Positions 11,007 to 23,125 of a stretch of 64,000 nucleotides of DNA are shown piece by piece. Under the pieces are notes generated by a model, which was not told where the DNA came from, ran no database searches, and saw nothing but the letters and a program-made list of their open reading frames with translations. The translations under genes were made by a program, and so were the position numbers. The stretch is taken from assembly GCA_014529385.2 (NCBI GenBank), contig CM043956.1, positions 92,909,721 through 92,973,720 on the forward strand. Reading direction: 5' to 3'. The first letter of the stretch is position 1; every line of letters begins with the position of its first letter. Origin of the DNA: Adiantum capillus-veneris (taxonomy: Eukaryota > Streptophyta > Polypodiopsida > Polypodiales > Pteridaceae).

Positions 11007-11852
11007 TTCAACCACCAGGATCTCATCAAAGTTCAACAGAATAAGATGCATAAAGCTAAAGACTATTCTATTATCAAAGGATGTCTTTACTTTAGACAAA
11101 GGATATATGTACCTAAGTAGTTAGCATAGAGTTTATCCAGATGTATTCTTGAGATGAGGACATCTCAAATTTTTCACGTTAGGGAGGACGTAAGGTCTCC
11201 GACCCCGAGCTAAAAGAGCACCCTTGTACCATGGAATGAACATAATGGAAAAAGTTACTATTTTTAGCAATTTTTCAAATTCTGTCGGTGCCATGATGTT
11301 TAGAATGTTATAAAGCTTCCAAAAGTGAATTAAAATAATTTTTGTGGAAAAATTCCAAAAATAGTAAGTTTTTGGTTACCCAACCCGTCTAGTTTTGATC
11401 GTCTCGAAAAACTGCACCCGTACCCCGAATTTGAAAAAAATGCATTTTCGCACCCCGAGGGATGCTAAATATGGCAGGTACTCAGACATATACACCTTAG
11501 ATAGAGCTTAGTATAGCAATTTACGGCATAAAATTCCGACTCGTATGGCCCGTTTTAGCCTAAAACCAAAATTTCCTAAGGTTGTGCGGGGAGGCACCGG
11601 GGCTCGGGAGCTGTGCGGGAACCAATCCCAGGCCATTGGAGGCTAGTCTTAGCAGCAGGGGGCGCTCTCTCTCACAAGGAGAACTCGTGGGGGCTCATCC
11701 ATGCAAGGGAGAGAGAGCATGAGTGATTACCAAGCAGGTTGGGCACTTGGTAAGTGTGCAACTGAACTTACCATGCATGAAGTAAGTGCTCTCCAGATGC
11801 ATATAGCAGCTTGGTTCGAATTTTCAGCTTGGAGAGCCTATATAGGAGTGTG

Positions 11853-11854
<2 letters not shown>

Positions 11855-11939
<85 letters not shown>

Positions 11940-11955
11940 GCTCACACACCCACTC

Positions 11956-12014
<59 letters not shown>
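11855..12014. repeat. Two (CA)n tracts in TRG 3' LTR
   Basis: 11855-11936 and 11960-12014, separated by a short spacer containing TATGCTCACACACCC. They correspond to the single long tract at 7381-7493. Confidence 0.97.
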
Positions 12015-12018
<4 letters not shown>

Positions 12019-12856
12019 TTGCACACACACCTTGGGGAGGTGCTCCGGGCACACATAGTTTTTGGAGAAGAAGCAAAGGAGGGAAGTGTTGCCCGATTCT
12101 CGTCTTGAGAACTCCATTGGATCAGAATTTTGAGTAGAATTCAGCCCCTAATCACGATAATATCAATTTATTTCATGCTTTGCTACAAACCTCTCCATCA
12201 TTCTCTTAATTCCTTTACTATTATGATTAATCATAGCTAAATTACTCAATAGCTACTCTCTAATTTTCCATATCATTAGTCTATTACGTAATCATCATCC
12301 AATTGTTAATTATGCAAGCAATTAACCTCTCCTAATCATAGATTAAAGCATGATTAGTAAGGAGAAATCTCTCGCTAGTCATCATAGTAAATAATTGTCA
12401 AGCCGGTAATGATGTGGGATTGGTCATTTTCATCCTATTACCACACAATGTTTGAGTAGCTAAATTAGATTCAATCTGTTCATAGATTAGGAAGTAATTA
12501 AGGAAAATTAATCTGTCATTAATCCACTAGGAAGGGAATTTTCTCTCACCTATGCATACAGTAAGTCTTCATCTACTTACACTAGGAAGGTGATTGAGCA
12601 CGTCTAATTTACCCCTCTAGTAAATTGATTAAGAAAAATATGAAAATTCTAATTACCTAGGCCAAGTGCTTAACTTCAGAGCCAATTCCCATAGAACAAG
12701 TAAGGTACTATCCATAATTTACTATGCCTTGAAGGAAATCTAACCCCTCGTATAGAATGAATTGTTCAGTGATTCTAATTTGTCATCTTGATTGTTATGG
12801 TACTCTCGGACATTAGTTATTTTCTCCAAGTTTGTCAATTAAGTAGTGAGTATAAA

Positions 12857-12997
12857 ATGGCCCCGGTAAAGAGAACTCGCTTCGGTGGTGCCCACGACCG
12901 CGAGGCGGGAACAAGCAACGTGAACGGGAAAGGGAAAGCTCCCATGGACAACCAAGTACCGGCCATTTCACGGGCCAATGACGAGGAAATGAAGGAG
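12857..12997 (+). pseudogene. 3' LTR copy of the candidate TRG gag exon
   Basis: Same 141 bp open frame as 8330-8470, with nine substitutions (about four amino-acid changes) and the GTAGGT donor retained. As a 3' LTR copy it has no gag downstream to splice to. Confidence 0.55.
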
Positions 12998-14084
12998 GTA
13001 GGTCACATTTTAAATTCAAGTCGTTTAATTTAACATTGCATACGATAAGTTAGGAAAGAACATATCCCTAAACATGTTGGAGAAATCCTACGAAAACCTC
13101 GGCATTTGAATTCAATTGTATATTAAGTTCTAAGTAGGAAAGAATGGTTGATGGATATACTGTTTGAAATAGGAAAGAATGTCTGCTAGGGAAAATTTAG
13201 CTCGGCTTGCTCATTTCTATTTCCAATGTTGATACTACTCCGAACCCCCTCCTGATCACAAGGGACAGAGTTCTTGGTTAAGGGCTCTTGAAATACGTAT
13301 GCTAGTTAAGCGGTGGATACCCACATCTGCTGGTTAAGCAGTGGGAACCCACGTCTTGCTTTCTATGCGGTGGGAATGTCCATGTCGTGCTTTCTATGCG
13401 GTGGACATACCTAGTTGTATGGGCAGCTAGGTGAAAACGGGAGGAGTAAACTCTCGCTGGAGGGGGATGTTGTACCTCTAGAACATTGAAATTTAAATGA
13501 ATAAGTTTGAGTAGAATTTTTATTAGAGTTACTGTCTTGGTGCCGCTTTGCAATACTGCTTGAAGGGTTGTCTTAACGAACATTGTGAATCGGAATCTAA
13601 TCAAGGAACTTATATGTCGAACAACTTCGTGGTAGTAATTAGGACACACGAGGAAGTGTGAGTGTGGGGGTGGAAAGTGGGGGCTTGGCTCAGGTTTCCA
13701 ATGCCTATGAGAAGGGTGGTCCCGATTGGTCGGGAACTCTCCGTCCCCATAGTGTTTAAATCAACACTAGTATTACTCATTGCCCCTAGAGCGGCGAAGT
13801 CTCAAGTGTATGTGCCTCTGAAACATGGGGATAAAGGCACTCGGGATTTCTCTCCTCTTGGAAGGTGGGTCTTAGGATCGCTAGATAAGTTAAGTGCGCT
13901 TCCCCTACGAGGTGGAGCTAGATCTCATTGCTAGTAGGCTCGAACTAATCTCACTTTGTGATGAGAGATCGTCCCCTAGATGAACCCTGAAGCACTTTGT
14001 TTGCTTCCGCTATAGATCTAGTGGCCACCAGGTTTACCATCACATCCGCCGTTTGAGACGGCGGGGTGGGGACCTCACACAGAA

Positions 14085-14567
14085 GCAAGGTTGGTAACAG
14101 CCAAGGCCACCGTTTGTAAGTATCATCATTATCAAATAAAAAGTGTGCAATTCTATCATGATCTTTGAGTCCATTCTCTCTTCTCCTTAGCTTTGTTCTC
14201 CCCATATCCGTGGGATGGTTTTTCCCTTGTATATCACTCTGCTTGTGCTTCCTCAAGTGCACCATCACCTATCAGTCACACTCCATTCTGACCTTTATCA
14301 CATACCTTTCTTGAGCACACAATCCTAATTGTTGACTAGGCATTCTCTGTATCCGGACGTTGCTATCTCATCCTCTCATGTTGGGTACCTAGTTGGCATC
14401 TCACTCCTGCCACCCTAGGTCACCTTTTTCTGCGTCCTAGACACATTTATGCGAGGTGGTGCCCCTTACAATTATAGGATAACCCCTGGTTTGAGATGAT
14501 GGTTGAGGAATTCAAGCTATGTGTGGTGTAGAGGCCACCCCACCTAGCATGTCATTTCCGAACATCA
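14085..14567 (+). repeat. Tat-A 5' LTR, right end
   Basis: Matches 49861-50345. Ends AACATCA. Near the end it carries GCGTCCTAG...GAGGTGGTGCCCC (about 14432-14464) and GTAGAGGCC (about 14528), motifs shared with the Tat-B and LTR-F ends. Confidence 0.88.
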
Positions 14568-14572
14568 TTTTC

Positions 14573-14590
14573 TTGGCGCCCCCATGGAGG
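14573..14590 (+). other. Primer binding site of Tat-A
   Basis: TTGGCGCCCCCATGGAGG lies 5 bases after the LTR end, in the position and general form of a tRNA primer site. I do not assign the tRNA. Confidence 0.7.
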
Positions 14591-15420
14591 ATCCTTTCAT
14601 GAAACCCTTCAGTTTACAAGACTGAAAGCCCTAACCTTTTGTGGATGGGTGCATGGTTAACAGGGTTTGCTAACTGGACGACATAAGAAGAAGAGCGCCA
14701 AGCACATGTGGATGAACTTTGCATCTCCATTGAGGCTTGAGTTCCAGGAGTAACGGTGATAGATTTGCAGTGGGAAAGACAACTAGCGTGTCAAACTCAA
14801 CGGATATACATAGCCCGGATGCCAAGGAGAAGAAGGAAGAGGACGAGACCATGCCCACAACCCACGACCAACTCACAAAAACAAGATGGAGAGAGCTCAA
14901 CACAGTAGAGATTCAACACCATTCTACTTTGAGAATCGGTTAACTCAAGTCACCGAGATAATTATCACAGTGAGTTTCCAAGTCGCACATGATGCTGCAG
15001 CACAGATAACGGAAGCACATGCTCATGCTCTCACTAGAGAGACTAGGGATCTACTAAGTCTGTCTCAGGAAAGAACACCACTCTCTCCCACAAGTTTTGG
15101 CAGCAACTAAGTACCTCTAAGCTTCACATGAGTCAGTGCAACCTACCTCAAGGCAGATCACACATTCCGATACAAGTACGTTCAATCAAGGTAATACTGG
15201 ATTGAAAGGCTCACTACCAACACATCACCAACACTATGCTGGGGGGGCGCTTCTTTGAGGTTCTGGCATCAGATCAACCATTTGTCCTACCTTTGGTACA
15301 AGGCAATGAACCATTTGAGATTTTAATCTATGTTCTAGTATAGAAAGGGTATACACGCCTCCTTGTAAAAATAAAAATAAAAAAAATCTTTTGGTTGTAA
15401 GCTAAGTAGTGTATCTTTCT

Positions 15421-15460
<40 letters not shown>

Positions 15461-15466
15461 GTAATC
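14591..15466 (+). other. Tat-A leader, no gene recognised
   Basis: 876 bp between primer site and gag. Two short overlapping open frames (14737-14943, 14886-15110) show no similarity to the small leader ORFs of Tat-B and I do not call them genes. A CT tract lies at 15423-15459, just before the gag ATG. Confidence 0.6.
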
Positions 15467-17086
15467 ATGGCAAGTGGATTTCCAACATTTAAAGGAAAGA
15501 AGGGGGAGGATTTGGTAACAAATTTCTTAGATGACTTTGAAGTAGCATGTGTAGTAAGCAACAAAGAAACAGATGAGTCCTAGGTTAGAATCTTTAAGCA
15601 TCTCATGAAGCTAGAGGCTAGGTCATGGTACAACGCACTCCCACAAGCAACTAAGGATAACTAGGAGCTCCTAAAAACTGCTTTTAAGAGGCGCTTTGGG
15701 GGAGGTACCACTTTAGAGAAGATGTGAGACAAGTTGAGAGACTTGAAGCAGGAGGGTCTTTTAGAGTATGCCAACTATGAGTCCAAGTTTGTGGATTTGT
15801 GGGAACGGTGGGTTAAGTCACTGGCAAGAGGAGAAGCTGTACTTGATTTCCTAAAAAAGGACCGGTTCACACACGGCTTGTGGCCGCCACTCAAGGAGAA
15901 GATGAAGGTTAGATTCCCGGCTACGTATGAGTTAGCCGTGGAGATTGCTTGCCTTAAGGACAAGAAGTTGCGGATAAAAGCCAAGGAAACCAAGTCAAAA
16001 AAATCAGGATCATCACGTCAACCGCCAACTATGAAAACCACCACTCCACCACCACTAGCTCCTCCTGGGGTACGAAATGACCAACAAGATATGTTGACCC
16101 ACATTACTGATCAACTGCAGAATTTGTCTGTCCACTTGATACAACAAGGAAGGAATCAAGAGAGAGATCAATACCCGGGAAGAGCACGACGACAAAATAG
16201 GGAGTATCACTGCTACAACTGTGGAGAAGATGGTCACGACATGTCTTACTTCCCCCAACCGTAACAACCCTATAATAGAGGAGGTAGGAGAAACCAACTG
16301 TCACCCCCTAGAGAGAGAGCACCTTCACCCCGAGCATCGGCCCCACCAAAACAAATTCTATGTCCACCCTAGGCACCACCACAAGCACCCATTCCACCGC
16401 TTCCACCGGCACCACCACCTGATTGCACTGTAAGCATCATAAGCTTAGAGGAGAAAGGAAAGGCTGTAGTAGTGGATCCACCCAGAGTGAAGGAGAAAGA
16501 CAAGGGTAAGGAGAAGGTAACCTTTGTAGAACCATTTTGAAAACATGACTGTAAAGAGAGCTAGGAGGGAGAAAACTGCACAAGCTGATGATAAGAGAAG
16601 CATGAAGGGAGTGACTAGTAAAAGGTCATCAAGGCCACGATGGAAAATAGGCATCACCCACTTTCAATTAGAGGAGAGTTCTAGGCCCTATGATCTAACA
16701 TTGGATGTGGCAGAGCAAGGACCAAAGGTTACATGGCCACAACTGCTACATCTCGCACCAAAGGTAAGGTGGTAATGGTCTAAAATGGTAAGTACAAGGC
16801 GCTCCAAAGCAAAGGTAGCCGGAGCAATTTTGGGTTGCAACATGGATGACATCCTTCTAGTCGTCGATGTCAAGAGAAAGGGTAAGAGGGTTGGAAACAC
16901 CTACATTGATGGTGGTGCAAAATGTGATGAGTGAAGCTATGATGCTTCAGCTACTAGGGCTCGAGGTTGACCGGCCTTCTCCATGCAAGTCAAAGATGGA
17001 AAACAACAAAAAAGTAAAATGTGTGGGTGTGGTAAGTGTCGTGAAGGTAAAAAGCCTTCAACACTGAGGTAGAAGTAAATATCTTT
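15467..17086 (+). pseudogene. Tat-A gag and protease, degenerate
   Basis: ATG 15467 starts a frame with a gag domain (residues matching LEARSWYNALP and FKRRFGGGTTLE) interrupted by stops at about 15581, 15661 and 15726, then open from about 15728. The knuckle reads CYNCGEDGHDMSYF: its last Cys is replaced by Phe, so zinc binding is lost. A proline-rich linker follows, then a protease remnant with IDGGA near 16900. The same order and the DGGA protease motif occur in Tat-B. Confidence 0.85.
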
Positions 17087-18834
17087 GTGATGCCAACTAA
17101 GGGGAAGGTCTATCCATTGATCTTGGGAAGGCCATGGTTGATGGACATGAAGGCAAAGCAAGACTGGGGCATTGGTATTCTATGTATGACTCGTGAGAAG
17201 GGGGAAACAATCTACTACGACATGAGAACCGGCAAGCAGAAACAAATGGACCTAGAGGCATCAACATATGAAACCACTAGTGAGTCTTCCACTTCTGAGG
17301 AGGAGACCACTTCCATCAATGAGAGTGATAGTTCCATTGATGTGATGGGCATTATCATGAAGGATCTACAAAGGGTAAGCATGACTGGCAACCCGTCACC
17401 AGGAGGGCAAAACAACAAAGAGGAAAATAAATCACCTGACCTAGGAGAGGGTAGGTTGAAGAGTATGCTGTCTATGGAATTAACAAGTGAAGAGAAGGAT
17501 TAATTTTTGCAAATGTTAATGGGATTTCCTGCTCTTTTCATTGACAACTATGAAAGAATCATAGGTATTACAACGGTGGAGCATCACATTAAGTTGAAGG
17601 AAGGGGTAAAGCCAATCGTGCAGAAACTACAACAGTTGGGGTTCATACAAGGAAAGGCACTCCTTGCCGAGGTAAGGAAGCTACTGGAAGCAAGGTTCAT
17701 TTATCCTATGGAAAACTCAGAGTGGGTGTCACCCGTAGTGGTGACACCTAAGAAGAATGGCAAGTGGAGAGTCTGCGTTGACCACAAACCACTAAATGCA
17801 GCCACAAAGAGGGCTCATTTCCCTCTCCCTTTCTTGGATGAAGTCCTGAATGAAGTAGTTGGTTTTGAATGCTACAAAGTCTGTGACGGGTATTCTGGCT
17901 ATTTTCAAATACGCATAGCTTTTGAAGATCAACTAAAAACCACTTTCATTACACCATGGGATTGTTTTGCTTATAGAGTTATGCCATTTGGTCTCACAAA
18001 TGCACCTCCCACATTCTAGAGATATGTCACACATGTCTTTCAATCGTTCTTTGGAACTTCCACAAGAGTGTTCATTGATGATTTTTGTATATATAGTCCT
18101 CGCATCTCACACTTAGAAAAAGTGACTGAGGGTCTAGCAAGGCTGCAAAGCCTAGGAGGGCACTTAAATGTAGACAAGTGCCACATTCCGAAAAGTAGAG
18201 TCATTCTCTTAGGACATGATATTTCAGCTGAAGGTATCAATGCCAATCCAAGTAAGGTGTTCTCACTCATCGCATTACCTTCACCAACAACCACACGGTA
18301 GTCTCTTTTCAACATAAGGTAAGGTACTTGAATTGATTCATACATCACAACTTGTTCTACCACTGCATCATCTCACACAATGATTGACTTTCACATGGGA
18401 TGAGGAGAGTGAGCATCACTACAACAATGTAAAGGAAATCTTAGCCACCCTACCAACTATCTCACCGCCTAAGTGGGACGAAAAGTTCTATGTCACCTCA
18501 AGTGTGGGTGATGACTCCTTGGGGGCAGTGCTACTCCAAAAGGACGCAATGACATCTTTCATGAGGCCAATCTACTTCTCCACTCGCATGATGACAGAGG
18601 CAGTGAAAGGTTTCACCCATGTGGAACACCTAGTCCTAGCTCTTAAATTTGCAGCTACAAATTTTCAATCATATTTGCTGCCTAGGCAATTTGTAATCTT
18701 AACCATGGATGAAATGTTTCTCTATGTGGTACAACACATGGATGTTTTTGTTAGAATTACTAAATGGATAATTCGTATGCAAGAGTTTGACTACATGGTA
18801 TAGGTAGAAAGCACCACAAGGGCCAGCTTGGGGG
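17087..18834 (+). pseudogene. Tat-A reverse transcriptase and first RNase H, split by insertion
   Basis: Protease C-terminal part (LILGRPWLMDMKAKQDWG), an acidic serine-rich linker, then reverse transcriptase: WVSPVVVTPKKNGKWRVCVD, VCDGYSGYFQI (motif A Asp present), MPFGLTNAP, FIDDFCIYS. The first RNase H follows (SSVGDDSLGAVLLQKD, IYFSTRMM). Stops at 17501 and about 18019 and a frame change near 18300 break it. The text ends inside the linker before the second RNase H, where Copia-2 inserted (18834/18835); it continues at 34865. Confidence 0.9.
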
Positions 18835-19043
18835 TGTTGGAATTAGGGTTGCAGAGAAACGCGCACAGCTTGGAGAAGACGAAGGAAGCTAGTGTGTTAC
18901 TTAGTGTGCAATGGAAAGATAGATAACCCTAGATTGATGGGCGTACATACAATGCTCGGGGGAAAAACCTCCTAAAGAGGGAAAAAATGCCCTAGCAGTC
19001 CTAGTGTGTTCACACACATCACTACCACATGTATATGGTAACA
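18835..19043 (-). repeat. Copia-2 3' LTR, 209 bp
   Basis: Read on the minus strand it starts TGTTACC and ends in AACA. It is preceded on that strand by the purine tract AAGGGGGATT (19044-19053 reversed). The inner 121 bp recur at 34746-34864 in the same orientation. Confidence 0.85.
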
Positions 19044-19118
19044 AATCCCCCTTGCAGTGATGCGGTGAACAAGAGTTGGCACATGAGTAAAGGGAAGTGC
19101 CATGCCCTGAGGACATGA

Positions 19119-19888
19119 TCAGTCCACAAAGGGGAGTAAGCCCAAAGCTTTACAAAAAGCTTCAAGCTTCTCACGAGACAGTGCCTTTGTGAAAAGATCT
19201 GCAAGGTTGTCTTGTGTTGGCACATAAGCCAAGCCGGTCTCTCCTGTTGAGAGCCTCTCCCTGACATAGTGGTAATGCACCTCAATGTGCTTTGTGCGAG
19301 CATGAAAAACTGGGTTCCTCGCAACTACCAGTGCGCTCTGACTATCAGTGTACATAGTGTTGGCAGTGTCCTTCAACACCCAAATCAGCCATAAGGCATC
19401 TGAGCCATACATTTTCAACCGTAGCTGTGAATACTGCTCTGTACTCGGCCTCGCAACTCGAAGTGGCCACAGTAGGTTGCTTCTTGCTCAACCATGATAT
19501 ACATGAACTACCAAGCATGAAACAAAAACCAGTTGTGGACACTCGCGTGTCAAAACAACCAGCCCAATCTGAGTCCGAAAAAGCATGTAGGTCTGGTGTC
19601 AATGATCCCCCCTTGGGATAAAACAAGCCGAGATGTAAAGTGCCACTAAGGTCGTAAAAAATCCTCTTGACAGCCTGCCAATGCTTAGACCCTGGGCTAT
19701 GCATAAATCTGCTGACCTGTGAGACTGCAAACTGAATATTTGGCCTCCTGTTGCATACGTAAATGAGGCAGCCAACAATAGTTAGGTAAAGAGTGACATC
19801 AGTAGGATCGCCAGCATCATGTAGACTCAACTTCAAACCTGTTTCCTTGGGAGTGGCAATAGGTTTGCAATCCTCAAGTCCAAACCTA
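19119..19888 (-). pseudogene. Copia-2 reverse transcriptase end and RNase H, truncated
   Basis: Minus-strand frames give copia RNase H text: YLTIVGCLIYVCNRRPNIQFAV-type start, SDSDWAGC, SCEAEYRAV, YTDSQSALVVARNPVFH and RTKHIEVHYHYVRERL. One frameshift lies near 19400. The upstream part (gag to most of reverse transcriptase) is missing because Tat-B inserted at 19893/19894 and sequence beyond it was lost. Confidence 0.9.
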
Positions 19889-21604
19889 CATAGTGATAGC
19901 CGTTTTTTCGGCTCTTTGTAATTACCACAGTGAGTTACCTCACCCTACCAAAATCACCCAAACACTGTGGCTATCCCTACCATTTCACTGTACATAGGCG
20001 TGCGTAAGTCACGGGACTTTTCCCATATCTTCTTAAAAAACCCTCAATTAGCTAGTCATTGGGCTAGTTGAGCCAAAAAAAATAAAAAATAAAATAAAAA
20101 ATATAAGTATATTATGGCCCATGCGTATGTAAATATTTCTTTATATATAGGGCCTAAATAAAAGATTTTTTCATAATTATTTTGGTATTTATTTAAATAT
20201 TTCTACCTAGGTGTGTATTATTTATGCTCTGTACATTGCCTCACCATTACCACAATTTTTTCTTACCATTTTTCATACTCTTTATTCCATATAGAAATAT
20301 TTTCATGTAAGCTTCTCTTATATTTGGTGTAACTCCACCCCAACGAAAATCCAAAAAAACTAGTTTTATTTATGTGTATATTTTTTCACTATTTTGATTT
20401 TTCCCTTCCTACATCTATTTTGTTTTTTTCTAAAAAATTAGAACACCAAAAATATTTATCTTTTTATGGTAGCCTCATAATGAGAGATTTCTTTTGACCC
20501 CTTTATATTTTTTCCACTTATATTATTTATATTTGACATGTACATATTTTTTAGACCCCTCAATATTTGATTTTCTTAGTTGTACTATTCACTTATATCC
20601 TAATCTCAACAATATCTTCAATTATAGACCTACCAAATAAGGTCAAGGGTAGGTGGCATGCATACATGCACTATGGAGGGCTCACTCTTGGAGGTATTCA
20701 AAAGAATCATCCAAAGAAGGACCCCACAAGGACCTTGCAGTGGAAAAAAACGGTCGGTTTTGCTGAATTTTTAAAGTTCACTTGCTCTCCGAATTTGAAA
20801 AGGTGATACAAACAAAAGTTGTAGCTCGTGGGCTAAACTTTTGTCTCAAATTTTTTCATATTTTTTTGAGCTACGAGCTGTGAGCTATGATTTTTTTAGT
20901 GGACTCCAGTTTTCCCATGCTATGCAGCCACACTCTCTCTTCCACTTTATCATTTTCCTCTTTCACACACACTTCTCCACTCATCATCCCCATCTCTCTC
21001 ACCACTCCTCTCTGCACACTACTCACCTTCTCCTCAACCTTGAAGAATAAGAGAAACCATGGTGAACTCATACCTCCCACACACAATTCCATTCCAAAAT
21101 TGACCACCTAGTCTCATTTTTCCTCCTCCAATTTACCCATATCTATCAAAAAAACCACAAAATTCAGCCTCTTCTCTTAAAAGACAGCATCATGGTGGTT
21201 GATTACTCAGCTTCAATTATCTTGTCTCTCAAGGAAGGTCAAGAGTGGAGAAAAAATGTACCGTCAAAGCTAGTGGACCGTCAACAGGCGTCAAAATCGG
21301 CCCTACTCAAGACACTTGGAGCATCAACCTTGTAAGAAAGCCACCTTTTCTTACCTCTTAAGAGTTTTTTTCTTCCTTATTTGTATCCTACATGGATACT
21401 CCCATTGTAAATATCCAATTCCATTTGTAAATTAATACTAACTCTACTAACACTAACCCACTATGAAAAGTCCTATCACCTCCATTTCTCTCCTCTCTCT
21501 TTCCTCACCAACTTCTTGATAATTCCAAGCAAAAGAAATTAGATAAATTGCTGAAAATCTAACCCAACCATGGTTAGAGGAGTAACCCTAGCTTTCAAAA
21601 TTGC

Positions 21605-21610
21605 TATAAA
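21605..21610 (+). promoter_or_regulatory. TATA box of Tat-B LTR
   Basis: TATAAAAGGAGG context, about 960 bp before the LTR end, repeated in the 3' LTR at about 31254. Confidence 0.65.
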
Positions 21611-22269
21611 AGGAGGGTGTAGCTAGCACAAAGGGGGAGCCATAAGCAAGAGCACTATGCTATAGCTTGAGAAGCCAAGCTCAACCTCTTTAGAAGGAGC
21701 TCTTGAGTGGAAGCTCATTGTCTTATGCATGTGCATGTGTTGTAATAGGGGATTAGCAAGGGAACTCTATGCCATTGTAAGAGAGAGAGTGATCATTCAA
21801 TTGAGAGTAGGAAATCTATCATTTCTCCTACTAGTGTAAGCCCAACATTCGCTGAATCAAGGAGGGTGGATTTGGACTAAGCTTGGATACTTTGTCTCCC
21901 TTCCAACGTGAAGTAATGGACAACAATGATGCGTAAGTGTCTTGGTGTTTTTTTGTTAAGTTCTTGATAGCTTGTCTCTGGTGTTGTCATCAATCTAGCC
22001 ATAAATCCCACATACTGTAAGAGGGCGACAGGGTGGAGAGGACTCCCCTGGCCTTAAGACAGTGATTGGGGTGGCTTTTCTTGTGATGTGTTGTGGTGAA
22101 ATTTACGCAAGCTATGTTGAACAAGTACTAATCTCACTTTGATTTGTCATGACAGATTTGTAAGAAGGTATTAATGCAACAAGCACCCCCTCCCCCTTTC
22201 TCTCTCTTTCTTAAATATATAGTTGTGTTTGCTTGATCATTGCCGATACGTTTCAAAGCAGCCTGAGCA

Positions 22270-22272
<3 letters not shown>

Positions 22273-22306
<34 letters not shown>
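22273..22306. repeat. (CT)n tract in Tat-B LTR
   Basis: Uninterrupted CT run in the R/U5 part of the LTR, about 100 bp before the hairpin motif. Confidence 0.97.
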
Positions 22307-22311
<5 letters not shown>

Positions 22312-22401
22312 TTAGGGTGTGAGAGTATTCCATTGGTGTTAGGGTTAGTGTAAATTCCTTGCTTGTTTGTGGGTTGCTCTAACGATTCTCCTCTTTTGCG
22401 T

Positions 22402-22423
22402 CCTAGTTCGCTCTTGAACTAGG
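22402..22423 (+). promoter_or_regulatory. U5 hairpin followed by GGTGGTGCCCC motif
   Basis: CCTAGTTC and GAACTAGG form a perfect 8 bp stem with a 6 base loop, followed at once by TGGTGCCCC. The same layout occurs in LTR-F (54582-54601) and in weaker form in both Tat-A LTRs. Possible RNA structure for packaging, priming or 3' end formation; the role is inferred only. Confidence 0.5.
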
Positions 22424-22570
22424 TGGTGCCCCTTGTGTAGTTGGGATTTGGCTGTGGGTTTGTTGTTTTGGTTTGTGTTGTGTTGTGCCCCAGCCCCATT
22501 GAGCAGCACGGGAGCCTTGAAGGGTGTCTAGAGGCCACTCTTCTTGTTGCCCGCCCCGGACCGCCTCAAA

Positions 22571-22590
22571 TTGGTGCCCCCACTGAGGAC
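22571..22590 (+). other. Primer binding site of Tat-B
   Basis: TTGGTGCCCCCACTGAGGAC two bases after the LTR end, similar to the Tat-A site in its first dozen bases. Confidence 0.75.
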
Positions 22591-22642
22591 GGCTTGTGTA
22601 TTTTTGTGTAAAATCAACCTTTAGCATAGTCAAGTAGTTTGC

Positions 22643-22855
22643 ATGAATCACGAAGATTTGTATGATCCCTTCATTCCCATTGCAAGGCAAAAGGTACACA
22701 TAATTGTTAGTACTAAGTTGCAATTTCAACGTGTCATTCGTAGAATTTTAGGTCCTCTTAGGTTGGCCGAGATAAACGCTTCAGTAAATCCTTTTATTTT
22801 GCCTCTCATTAGGTACGACCTTAGTTTGGACGTCTATATTTTTGTTTTGTTTTAA
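22643..22855 (+). CDS. A1: small conserved leader ORF, 70 aa, unknown function
   Basis: ATG 22643 to TAA, 70 residues, 73 bp after the primer site. Pattern: IPIARQ...VSTKLQFQR...G..RLAEINASVNPF.LPLIRYD.SLDV.IFVLF. It is a paralogue of A2, the next ORF, sharing the K-[LI]-x-FQ core, the G-x-x-R centre and the LPLI-x-Y ... S-x-DV-x-x-F-x-L end. Its closest relative is the 70 aa ORF at 53065 (52 of 70 residues). The alternating hydrophobic pattern suggests a small beta-rich domain. No transmembrane helix, signal peptide or zinc motif is evident. I recognise no family. Role within Tat-B unknown. Confidence 0.75.
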   Translation: MNHEDLYDPFIPIARQKVHIIVSTKLQFQRVIRRILGPLRLAEINASVNPFILPLIRYDLSLDVYIFVLF

Positions 22856-22876
22856 GCATTAGGACATGCATAGGCC

Positions 22877-23095
22877 ATGGATAATGGCCCAGGAATAGAG
22901 GTTTTTCCCTTTCATTTTACTCCACACATTAGAATAAACGTTGCAATTAGTAGAAAGATCCATTTTCAACAACGAATGGTGTTCATGTTTGGTGCCCAAA
23001 GAGCAGGAGAAATTCTTGCATCACCAAACCCTGTCATTCTACCTCTCATCAACTACCACACTTCTTTTGATGTACATGTGTTCATTTTATTTTAA
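22877..23095 (+). CDS. A2: small conserved leader ORF, 72 aa, paralogue of A1
   Basis: ATG 22877 to TAA, 72 residues, 21 bp after the A1 stop and in the same frame. Pattern: PFHF..HIRINV.ISRKIHFQQR....FG..R..EIL.SP.P.ILPLI.Y..SFDVH.FIL. Its counterpart at 52817 agrees at 45 of 72 residues, with the HIRINV and ISRKIHFQQR blocks unchanged apart from one position between them. How a second ORF on the RNA is translated is not evident: leaky scanning, reinitiation or splicing are possible. Confidence 0.75.
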   Translation: MDNGPGIEVFPFHFTPHIRINVAISRKIHFQQRMVFMFGAQRAGEILASPNPVILPLINYHTSFDVHVFILF

Positions 23096-23125
23096 AATGA
23101 AGTGCAGCCCGGCAGAATAGTGTGT

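Larger units (their letters stand above)
11189..14079 (+). repeat. TRG 3' LTR, 2891 bp
   Basis: Direct repeat of 6726-9554. Its first base is C instead of T (CGTAAGG). A purine-rich stretch TTAGGGAGGA directly precedes it and would be the plus-strand primer. Between the gag stop and this LTR (11007-11188) no gene is seen. Confidence 0.92.
19894..22568 (+). repeat. Tat-B 5' LTR, 2675 bp
   Basis: Starts TGATAGCCG and ends GCCTCA. TATA box at 21605-21610, CT tract 22273-22306 and a hairpin-forming motif at 22402-22423 near its end. The short open frames in it (for example 20567-20806) recur in the 3' LTR only because the LTRs are near identical; I see no coding support. Confidence 0.94.

Noticed and set aside
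20567-21111. Short open frames conserved between 20.6-21.1 kb and 30.2-30.8 kb
   Set aside because: The two regions are the two nearly identical LTRs of Tat-B, so identity is expected without coding function.
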